From VRUE01 sp963788975 (lineage in GTDB: Bacteria; Actinomycetota; Thermoleophilia; Solirubrobacterales; 70-9), in the NCBI GenBank assembly GCA_963788975.1, contig CAWBIJ010000004.1, positions 1,364,001 to 1,428,000 of the forward strand: a stretch of 64,000 bases of DNA, in the 5' to 3' direction. Of this stretch, positions 15,484 to 22,320 are shown one piece after another. The notes under the pieces were generated by a model that saw nothing but the letters and a program-made list of their open reading frames with translations, was not told the DNA's origin and ran no database searches. Position numbers and translations under genes: made by a program. Each line of letters begins with the position of its first letter. Position 1 is the stretch's first letter.

Positions 15484-18036
15484 TTGACGCGGCTCGCGGT
15501 CAAGAGCCTCTGGGCGCGCAAGATCCGCGCCCTGACGACGACCCTGGCTGTGGTGATCGGCGTCGCCTTCGTCGCCGGCACCTACATCCTCACCGATACC
15601 ACCTTCGCCGCCTTCGACGAAATCTTCGAAGACTCGCTGGCAAAGACCGACGTCGTGATCACCGCCAAGGACGCGGTGCGCCAGGAAAGCGGCGAGGCGC
15701 CCAGCTTCAAAGCGACGGTGCTGCCGAAAGTGAAGCGGGTGCCGGGAACGCGGGTGGCATCGGGGCAGATATTCACGCCGGGCGGGCTCTTCGACGCTAA
15801 AAACGAGCAGATCGGGACCCAGTTCGCACCCAAGTTCATCACCTCGATCCTTCCCGACGCCCTCGAAACGCAGACCTACGTCGAGGGCAGGGCGCCGCGC
15901 AGCGCCAGGGAGGCGGTGCTCGACGAGAGCGCCGCCGAGGAGGCCGGCATCGGGCTTGGCGACACGCTCAAGCTGGCCTCGGTCGAAAAGGTCGCCGCCT
16001 ACCGCGTGGTCGGGCTGACCAGGCTCGGCGAGGCCTCCTGGGGGGGCGCCAGCATCGCCGGGCTGATCCTGCCCGAGGCGCAGCGGATCACCGACAAGCG
16101 CGGCGAATTCGACCAGATCGCGATCACCGCCAAAGAAGGCGTCTCCGAAGAGACGCTGAAGCGGCGCGTTCAGCGCGTGACGCCGCCGTCGCTGCTGGTC
16201 GAGACGGCCAAGGAGAACGCGGAGCGCAACTCCGACCAGATCCGTGACGACCTCGGCTTCCTGCGAATCGCGCTGCTGGTCTTCGCCTTCGTCGCCCTCT
16301 TCGTCGGCGCATTTCTGATCTTCAACACCTTCTCGATCACCGTCGCGCAGCGGGTCAGGGAGTTCGGCATGCTGCGCACGCTCGGCGCCGACCGGCGCCA
16401 GATCCTCAGCTCGGTCGTGGTCGAGGCGCTGGCGATCGGCCTGCTCGGGGCTCTGCTCGGCCTCGCCGGGGGCTACGCGATCGCGGTCGGCCTCAACGCG
16501 CTCTTCGTCGCGATCGGGATCGACCTGCCGACCACCGCCCTGGTCACCAAGGACCGGACGATCGTCGTCTCGCTGCTGATCGGCATCGGCATCACCCTGG
16601 TCTCCTCCTTCATCCCGGCGCTGCGCTCGACCCGGGTGCCGCCGATCGCGGCGATGCTGGCGCTGGAGCTGCCCACCAGCCGGCGCCGCGGCATCGTCTA
16701 CGCCGCAATCGCAGTGCTGCTCGGCGTGGCGGGCATGGCGATGGTCTTGGCCGGCCTCTTCGGCAGCGCCAGCGGCGGCAGCGCCGCCGGCCTGATGGGC
16801 GGTGGCGCGGTGGCCGTCCTGCTCGCGGTCTCGCTCTTCAGCCCGCGCCTGGTGCGTCCGCTGGCCTCGCTCGCCGGCCGTCCCCTGGAGCTGATGCGCC
16901 GGCTCACCGGGCGCCTTGCCCGCGAGAACACCCAGCGCAACCCCGCCCGCACCGCGGTCACCGCGGCGGCGCTGATGATCGGCCTCGCCGTCGTCGCCTT
17001 CGTCACCGTCTTCGCCGCCGGCATCAAGAGCTCGATCGCGTCCGCGATCGACGAGAACTTCCAGGGCGAGCTGGTGATCCAGAATTCCGACGGCTTCTCG
17101 CCGATCTCCCCCCGCGCCGCCGGCGCCGCGCGCGGGGTTGAGGGGGTTGAGCTGATCGCGACCTTGCGCTCGGTCCAGGCGAAGCTGGTCGGCGGCGACG
17201 GCGGCAAGCCGCGCGTCACCTCACTCGATCGCGATGCCGACCAGGTGCTGACGATCGACTGGACCGAGGGCGGGCCCGAGGTGCTGCGGGGCCTCACCGA
17301 CCGCGAGGTGGTCCTCGACAAGGCCTTCGCCAACAGCAACGACATCGAGGTCGGGGACAGGATCCGGTTCCTGACCCAGGTCGGGGAGCGACCCCGCATG
17401 CGCGTTGTCGGCGAGTTCGAAGACAAAGTCGAACTGCTCGGCAGCGCGATCGTCACCCCGCGGCTGATGGCGACCGCGTTCGACCAGCGCGACGACGTGA
17501 TCGACTTCGTAAAGCTGGCGCCGGGGGCCGACGCCGAGGCCGTGCAGGGGGAGCTGTCGAAACTGATGGAACGCGAGTTTCCCACCGCCGAGGTGCGCAG
17601 CCAGCAGGAGCTGAAGGAAAACCAGGAAGAACAGATCAACCAGCTGCTCGGCCTGATCTACGCGCTGCTGGCGCTGGCGATCATCGTCTCGCTGTTCGGG
17701 ATTGCCAACACGCTGGCGCTCTCGATCCACGAGCGGACCCGCGAGCTGGGGATGCTGCGGGCGATCGGAATGTCGCGGCGCCAGGTGCGGACGATGATCC
17801 GCTACGAGGCGGTGATCACGGCCCTAATCGGCGCCCTACTCGGGATGGTGATCGGAGTGATCTTCGCGGCGCTGATCGCGCAGCCGCTCGAGGAGGAAGG
17901 CTTCGCCCTCTCCTACCCGGTCGGAGAACTGATCCTGCTGCTCGTCTTCGCCGCCTTCGCCGGCGTCCTCGCGGCGATTCCGCCGGCCCGCCGCGCTTCG
18001 CGCCTCGACGTCCTCGAAGCCCTGCAGTACGAGTAA
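15484..18036 (+). CDS. FtsX-like ABC transporter permease
   Basis: This 850-aa protein has an N-terminal transmembrane helix, a periplasmic MacB-like domain, three helices with the first FtsX domain (about residues 255-400), two more helices (about 410-450), a second periplasmic domain, and a C-terminal FtsX domain of three helices (about 725-845). The repeated REFGMLRTLGADRRQ and RELGMLRAIGMSRRQ cytoplasmic loops show the internal duplication. The TTG start at 15484 is supported by the MTRLAVKSLWARKIRALTTT opening. It likely exports lipids or peptides with the ATPase upstream. Confidence 0.92.
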   Translation: MTRLAVKSLWARKIRALTTTLAVVIGVAFVAGTYILTDTTFAAFDEIFEDSLAKTDVVITAKDAVRQESGEAPSFKATVLPKVKRVPGTRVASGQIFTPGGLFDAKNEQIGTQFAPKFITSILPDALETQTYVEGRAPRSAREAVLDESAAEEAGIGLGDTLKLASVEKVAAYRVVGLTRLGEASWGGASIAGLILPEAQRITDKRGEFDQIAITAKEGVSEETLKRRVQRVTPPSLLVETAKENAERNSDQIRDDLGFLRIALLVFAFVALFVGAFLIFNTFSITVAQRVREFGMLRTLGADRRQILSSVVVEALAIGLLGALLGLAGGYAIAVGLNALFVAIGIDLPTTALVTKDRTIVVSLLIGIGITLVSSFIPALRSTRVPPIAAMLALELPTSRRRGIVYAAIAVLLGVAGMAMVLAGLFGSASGGSAAGLMGGGAVAVLLAVSLFSPRLVRPLASLAGRPLELMRRLTGRLARENTQRNPARTAVTAAALMIGLAVVAFVTVFAAGIKSSIASAIDENFQGELVIQNSDGFSPISPRAAGAARGVEGVELIATLRSVQAKLVGGDGGKPRVTSLDRDADQVLTIDWTEGGPEVLRGLTDREVVLDKAFANSNDIEVGDRIRFLTQVGERPRMRVVGEFEDKVELLGSAIVTPRLMATAFDQRDDVIDFVKLAPGADAEAVQGELSKLMEREFPTAEVRSQQELKENQEEQINQLLGLIYALLALAIIVSLFGIANTLALSIHERTRELGMLRAIGMSRRQVRTMIRYEAVITALIGALLGMVIGVIFAALIAQPLEEEGFALSYPVGELILLLVFAAFAGVLAAIPPARRASRLDVLEALQYE

Positions 18037-18136
18037 GCGGGCCTGCGGCCGGCGCATCTCTGCGTCCTCGGTCGCTCACGTGCAGAGCACGCTTCGCTCC
18101 CTGCGTCCTTGATCTGCTTGACCGCAGGCCCGCTTA
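18034..18136. terminator. Stop-codon hairpin enclosing conserved 50-nt repeat, copy 1
   Basis: A perfect 15-bp stem pairs 18034-18048, which starts with the permease TAA, with 18122-18136, which carries the end of the convergent csoR gene. The loop contains a 50-nt element (18062-18111) that recurs with two differences at 47088-47137 inside another stop-codon hairpin. The element has a small GTGC-AGA-GCAC hairpin of its own. It is probably a bidirectional terminator. Confidence 0.75.
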
Positions 18137-18418
18137 TCGATGAAGTAGACGTGTGACGGCTGCCATCAACTCTTCAGTTCGCTCTGGCTGTTCGGAACGT
18201 TTTGCTCCGATCACGCAGTGGGAGGCGTGGTCGGTGAGCAGCTCCAGTGCCACCTTGTCGAGCGCGGCCTGGATCGCAGTGACCTGGGTGACGACGTCGA
18301 TGCAGTAGCGGTCCTCCTCGACCATCCGCTCGACGCCGCGCACCTGTCCCTCGACGCGCCGCAGCCGCTTCAGTACCGCCTCCTTGTTCTCGGTATAGCC
18401 CCGGGTTGCGTCGCTCAC
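18134..18418 (-). CDS. csoR: CsoR-family copper-sensing repressor
   Basis: This 94-aa all-helical regulator has the Cu(I) ligand set C39, H64 and C68, with the same spacing as classical CsoR, plus RVEGQVRGVERMV and YCIDVVTQVTAIQAAL. The GTG start at 18418 overlaps the DUF4396 stop (GTGA), so it is the second gene of that operon. A CsoR-type operator lies in the promoter of the operon, implying autoregulation by copper. Other members of the family sense nickel, sulfide or formaldehyde, but the ligand set favours copper. Confidence 0.9.
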   Translation of the reverse strand: MSDATRGYTENKEAVLKRLRRVEGQVRGVERMVEEDRYCIDVVTQVTAIQAALDKVALELLTDHASHCVIGAKRSEQPERTEELMAAVTRLLHR

Positions 18419-19032
18419 TGGTGGTGACTCCTCTCGGTTGTCTCGCCATGGCCGCTCTCGTCGCCCCCGATCGCCTCGGCGGCGAGCACTATCGCTCCGA
18501 ACAGTGCTGCGGTAGCGAAGAAGACGGCGGTGGGCTTGGTCGGCAGCCCGCCATGGATCCCGGTCTCGTGCATCACCGCATGGCCCTTCCCGCGCCCGAT
18601 CAGCCAGCGGTTGACGGGCCACGCGGCCAGGCCGGCGATCGCCAAAGCCACCGCCAGCGACCCCCAGAAGAGGACGTCTCCGAGGCCCGCCTCCATCGCT
18701 CCGGGTATCGCCAGCATGAGCGCGTTGTCGACGATCTCCATCGTCGCGATGCTGACCGTGTCGACGCTGAGCGCGATCGGCGCCACGGCCGCGAACGCCA
18801 TCCCGGCCCGCAGCAGCGGCAGGCTGGTCAGGGTGTAGCCGAAGAGGAAGGCGAGCCCGACGGCCAGCGCCACCGTCCCCAGGTCGGAGAAGCCGAGCGC
18901 GGTGCCGATCGCCATCCCCAGCACCTCGCCGATCGCGCACCCGGTCAGGCAGTGCAGGGTGGCGCTCGCCGCCATCGCGGTCAGCGCCGAGCCCTCGGTC
19001 GGCATCTCGTGTTCGTGGTGAGCGGTTTCCAT
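18415..19032 (-). CDS. DUF4396 membrane protein, CsoR-controlled
   Basis: The 205-aa protein has about five or six transmembrane helices with HCLTGCAIGEVLGMAIG in the first and NRWLIGRGKGHAVMHETG near the end, as in DUF4396. Both termini are histidine-rich (METAHHEHEM and ERSHHQ). It forms a 4-bp-overlapping operon with csoR, and the operator in its promoter points to induction by copper. A metal-handling or export role is inferred. Confidence 0.85.
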   Translation of the reverse strand: METAHHEHEMPTEGSALTAMAASATLHCLTGCAIGEVLGMAIGTALGFSDLGTVALAVGLAFLFGYTLTSLPLLRAGMAFAAVAPIALSVDTVSIATMEIVDNALMLAIPGAMEAGLGDVLFWGSLAVALAIAGLAAWPVNRWLIGRGKGHAVMHETGIHGGLPTKPTAVFFATAALFGAIVLAAEAIGGDESGHGETTERSHHQ

Positions 19033-19037
19033 GGGTC

Positions 19038-19070
19038 AGTATTGTATACCCCCGGGGGGTAATCCAAATA
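19038..19070 (-). promoter_or_regulatory. CsoR operator inside a sigma-70-type promoter
   Basis: The pseudo-palindrome TATACCCCCGGGGGGTAA at about 19045-19062 has the C-run/G-run form of CsoR operators. On the minus strand it sits between a -35-like TTGGAT and a strong -10, TACAAT, which ends 8 bases before the DUF4396 ATG. Repressor binding would block the polymerase, and the transcript would be leaderless or nearly so. Confidence 0.85.
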
Positions 19071-19075
19071 AACGT

Positions 19076-19123
19076 CTGAAGCTATGCGGTCAGCGCAGGG
19101 ATGCGCCGATCGCATAGCTTCAG
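19076..19123. terminator. Stop-codon hairpin after esterase gene
   Basis: A 13-bp perfect stem pairs CTGAAGCTATGCG (19076-19088) with 19111-19123. Inside it a second 5-bp stem, GCGCA/TGCGC, closes a four-base loop. The right arm contains the esterase stop codon. No T-run follows, so it would be a U-tract-less terminator. Confidence 0.75.
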
Positions 19124-20172
19124 GAGAGGCCCATGCGCAACGCTCCGGCCACCTCGAGCATCGCCGCGCGAGACGTGCGGCTGACTGCGGTCAGGTTGGC
19201 GAAGCTGTGCACCAGGCCGGGGTGGCGCCGCAGGGCGACGCGCACGCCCGCCGCGCGCATCCGCTCGGCGTAGGCCTCTCCCTCGTCGCGGAGCGGGTCG
19301 AAGCCGGCGGTGGCGACGTAGGCCGGGGGCAGGCCGGAGAGATCGTCGGTTCGCAGCACCGAGACGCGGGGGTCTTCGGCGGCGCCGGCATCCGGCAGGT
19401 AGTGGCCCTCGAACCAGTCCATGTCGGCCTTGGTCAGCAGGAACCCTTTCGCGAAGAGCCGTCGCGATGCGCTGTCCTCGGCGTCGGTCACCGGGTAGAT
19501 CAGCAGCTGCATCGCCGGGTCCGGCCCGCCGGCGTCCCGGGCGAGGACGCTGACCACGGCTGCCAAGTTGCCACCGGCGCTGTCGCCGCCGACCGCGACC
19601 CGGCGGGGATCGGCGCCCATCCCCGCGGCCTGCTCCGCCGCCCAGCAGAACGCGGCGAAGGCGTCTTCCACCGCGGCTGGGAAGGGGTGCTCCGGCGCCA
19701 GCCGGTAGTCGACCGAGAGCACGAGGACGCCGGCGTTGGCGGCGAGGAAGCGGCAGAGCCCGTCGTGGGTATCGAGGTCGCCGATCACCCAGCCGCCGCC
19801 ATGGAAGTAGACAAGCAACGGCGGTGGCGCTGCCGCTCCAGGCGGCGCGTATAGGCGCATCGGAATCGGCCCGGCCGGGCCGTGAAGCTCGAGCTCGTCC
19901 ACCTGGGCCATCGGCAGCTTCGGCCCGCGGGCAGCTTCGGCCCCGAGGCGACTATTCGCCCGCGCCTCTTCGGGCGGCGCGCATTCGGTGATCGATTCGC
20001 TGCCCGCCCATTCCGAGAGCCGGATCAGCGCCTGGATGTCGCTCGCCAACACCTGCCCGTCGCGCGCCGGCGGGCGGCCGAAGAGCACTCGCTGCGCGGG
20101 CGCCGGCAGTCCGCAGCTGACCTTCAGCACGCGGTGCTCGGCCTTTGGTGAGAGGCGGGGAAGCTCGGCCAC
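19120..20172 (-). CDS. Alpha/beta hydrolase, HSL-type (GDXG) esterase/lipase
   Basis: The 350-aa protein has the HSL-family oxyanion motif HGGGW (124-128), nucleophile S198 in GDSAG, the acid Asp in FDPLRDEG and the His in HPGLVHSF. The N-terminal cap region is about 90 residues. The GTG at 20172 (MAELPRLSPKAEHRVLK) is chosen because upstream open frame is not coding-like. It is divergent from the P450 gene with an operator-like palindrome between them, suggesting shared regulation. Confidence 0.9.
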   Translation of the reverse strand: MAELPRLSPKAEHRVLKVSCGLPAPAQRVLFGRPPARDGQVLASDIQALIRLSEWAGSESITECAPPEEARANSRLGAEAARGPKLPMAQVDELELHGPAGPIPMRLYAPPGAAAPPPLLVYFHGGGWVIGDLDTHDGLCRFLAANAGVLVLSVDYRLAPEHPFPAAVEDAFAAFCWAAEQAAGMGADPRRVAVGGDSAGGNLAAVVSVLARDAGGPDPAMQLLIYPVTDAEDSASRRLFAKGFLLTKADMDWFEGHYLPDAGAAEDPRVSVLRTDDLSGLPPAYVATAGFDPLRDEGEAYAERMRAAGVRVALRRHPGLVHSFANLTAVSRTSRAAMLEVAGALRMGLS

Positions 20173-20194
20173 GTCGCCGGGCAGGCTATGCGAT

Positions 20195-20218
20195 TCGTGT
20201 GAGACAGATCTCACACGA
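20195..20218. promoter_or_regulatory. Perfect 10-bp inverted repeat, probable operator
   Basis: TCGTGTGAGA at 20195-20204 and TCTCACACGA at 20209-20218 are exact inverted copies separated by CAGA. The site lies 22 bp upstream of the esterase start and 38 bp upstream of the P450 start. Its size and symmetry fit a TetR- or GntR-type repressor site. No regulator gene is adjacent. Confidence 0.7.
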
Positions 20219-20256
20219 GAGTCCCATCGCGGCACTAGCCTCTGAAGAGAGGCGCG

Positions 20257-21597
20257 ATGGAGGCAGCGACAACAACCGTCCCGCGGCCGTTGAGCAGGCC
20301 GGCGGAGCGACGGTTGCCTCCCGGCCCTCCGCTGCCCGTGCTGGTCCAGTCGGCGATCTGGGCCCGGCAGGCCCGGCGAATGCTCTACGCCTGCCACGAG
20401 CGCTACGGCGACATGTTCACGATCCAGATCGCCTACGAGGGCAAGTGGGTGATGCTCGCCGACCCAGAGGCCGTCAAGCAAGTCTTTACTGGCGACCCAA
20501 AGGTCTTTCATGCCGGCGAGGGCAACAAAATCCTCACGCCGGTCCTCGGCCGCAACTCCGTCCTCGTCCTCGACGAGAAGCCGCACATGAGCCAGCGCAA
20601 GCTGCTCTTGCCACCCTTCCACGGCGCCCGCATGCAGGGCTACGAGCAGACGATGAGCGAGATCGCGGCACGCGAGATCGATAGCTGGCCCACCGGCACT
20701 CCTTACAAGCTGCGGCCGCGGATGCAGGCGATGACCCTGGAGATCATTCTCAGCACGGTCTTCGGAGTACGCGAGGGGGAGAGGCTCGCCGAGCTGCGTG
20801 AAGCGCTGCGCGACTTCCTCAACCTGACTACCGACCCGCTCAAGCTCGCGCCGTTGGCCCTCTTCGGGCCGACACGAGTGATGCGCTACCGGCCTTTTCG
20901 CCGCCGTATCGAGCGAGTTGACGCGTTGCTCTACCGCGAGATTGCCGAGCGCCGTCGCGTCAGCGACCTGGAGGCGCGCGACGACGTCCTCTCGATGCTG
21001 ATCGCCGCCCGTCACGAGGATGGCAGCCCGATGAGCGAGGAGGAGATCCGCGACGAGCTGCTCACCCTGCTCGTCGCCGGTCACGAGACGACCGCGACCT
21101 CACTCTCCTGGGCGGTCGAGCGGCTCGCCCGTCATCCCGAGAAGTTGGAACGGCTGCGCGACGAGGTCGATGATGGCCGCGACGAGTACCTGACCGCGAC
21201 GATCCAGGAGACGCTGCGGCTGCGCCCTGTGATCGCGATCGTGATTCGTCGCCTCACCGAGCCGGTCGAGATCGGTGGTTACGAGCTACCCGCCGGAGCG
21301 GGAGTGACGCCCTGCGTCTACCTCGTCCACCGCAACCCCGAGGTCTATCCGGAGCCCGACCGCTTCCTGCCGGAGCGCTTCCTCGACAACCCGCCCGGCA
21401 CCTACACCTGGATCCCGTTCGGCGGCGGCGTCCGCCGCTGCCTCGGCGCCTCCTTCGCCCAGTTCGAGATGGCCGTCGTCCTACGCGAGCTGGTCAGGCG
21501 CCACCAGATCCACCCAGCCGAACCCAAGCCCGAGCGAGTCTTCCGCCGCGCGATCACCGAGACGCCGCGCCACGACGCGACGGTGATACTCACCTGA
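20257..21597 (+). CDS. Cytochrome P450
   Basis: The 446-aa haem monooxygenase shows the proline-rich LPPGPPLP near the N-terminus and the oxygen-activating I-helix AGHETTATS. It also has the K-helix ETLR and the haem-ligand loop FGGGVRRCLG with C395 as the thiolate ligand. There is no N-terminal membrane anchor, so it is likely soluble. No ferredoxin or reductase is adjacent. The substrate is unknown; the divergent esterase suggests a lipid or ester. Confidence 0.95.
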   Translation: MEAATTTVPRPLSRPAERRLPPGPPLPVLVQSAIWARQARRMLYACHERYGDMFTIQIAYEGKWVMLADPEAVKQVFTGDPKVFHAGEGNKILTPVLGRNSVLVLDEKPHMSQRKLLLPPFHGARMQGYEQTMSEIAAREIDSWPTGTPYKLRPRMQAMTLEIILSTVFGVREGERLAELREALRDFLNLTTDPLKLAPLALFGPTRVMRYRPFRRRIERVDALLYREIAERRRVSDLEARDDVLSMLIAARHEDGSPMSEEEIRDELLTLLVAGHETTATSLSWAVERLARHPEKLERLRDEVDDGRDEYLTATIQETLRLRPVIAIVIRRLTEPVEIGGYELPAGAGVTPCVYLVHRNPEVYPEPDRFLPERFLDNPPGTYTWIPFGGGVRRCLGASFAQFEMAVVLRELVRRHQIHPAEPKPERVFRRAITETPRHDATVILT

Positions 21598-21631
21598 CGG
21601 TCGGCTCCTTTCCGAGTGTCGCTGTACCGTA

Positions 21632-21811
21632 ATGAGCATGAAGCCCAGAAAGCGAGCTGGGAACTGGACGGCCGAGGGAATTGCGGAGCGGCTCGACCGG
21701 CGTCGCGATTACACGGAGCTCACACCGTCTCAACGGATGGAACAGGTCTTCGAGCTATCGCGGTTTATGTCCCAGCTAGCTGAGGGCGGACGTCGTCAGC
21801 GCAGTGCCTGA
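21632..21811 (+). CDS. Small 59-aa protein coupled to nucleotidyltransferase (candidate antitoxin)
   Basis: The product begins MSMKPRKRAGNWTAEGIAER, has a predicted helical segment ELTPSQRMEQVFELSRFM, and ends in a basic RRQRSA tail. Its stop overlaps the nucleotidyltransferase start by 8 bp, so the two are translationally coupled. Size, charge and coupling resemble the small partner of a two-gene toxin-antitoxin module. I do not recognise a named family. Confidence 0.65.
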   Translation: MSMKPRKRAGNWTAEGIAERLDRRRDYTELTPSQRMEQVFELSRFMSQLAEGGRRQRSA

Positions 21812-22295
21812 ACTCGATATTCGAGCGATCCTTGAAGCGCTCGTCCGCGAGGATGTCGAATTCCTGATCATCGGCGGAGTAGCGATTGGCTTTCATGGCT
21901 ACGTTCGAGCGACGAAGGATGTTGACGTGGTGCCGGCGCCCGATGCCCAGAATCTCACGAAGCTCGCCCGGGTGTTGAGAGCACTGGACGCTCAAATCGA
22001 AGGAGCGGAGGAGTTCGAGGACGGGGAGCTTCCAGACCCACTGGACCCCGAAGCGCTCGCACTGGGTGGTAACTGGGTGTTGCGCACTCGGCTCGGGCGC
22101 TTCGACATCATGCAGTGGATCGGTGACGATGCTCTCTGGGAGAAGCTCTCGCCAACGTCGGTTGAGGCTGAGATAGGCGACCTTGTCGTCAGAGTCGTGA
22201 GCTACGAGGGTCTCATTGAGCTCAAGCAGAATGCGGGACGACCAGAGGACCTGCTCGATCTGCAGCGCCTGCGAGAGGCGCGCAGCGAAGAGTAA
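21804..22295 (+). CDS. Nucleotidyltransferase-fold protein (AbiEii/DUF6036-like)
   Basis: The 163-aa protein has the minimal nucleotidyltransferase pattern: FLIIGGVAIGFHGYVRATKD, with GG at 24-25 and acidic D39 and D41 in KDVDVV. It ends ELKQNAGRPEDLLDLQRLRE, the typical tail of AbiEii-like nucleotidyltransferase toxins. It starts with GTG at 21804 inside the end of the small gene. It may be the toxin of a type IV-like or MenT-like pair; alternatively it is a domesticated nucleotidyltransferase. Confidence 0.82.
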   Translation: MPELDIRAILEALVREDVEFLIIGGVAIGFHGYVRATKDVDVVPAPDAQNLTKLARVLRALDAQIEGAEEFEDGELPDPLDPEALALGGNWVLRTRLGRFDIMQWIGDDALWEKLSPTSVEAEIGDLVVRVVSYEGLIELKQNAGRPEDLLDLQRLREARSEE

Positions 22296-22320
22296 GCGAC
22301 GGCGACGCTATCCCTTTGAA

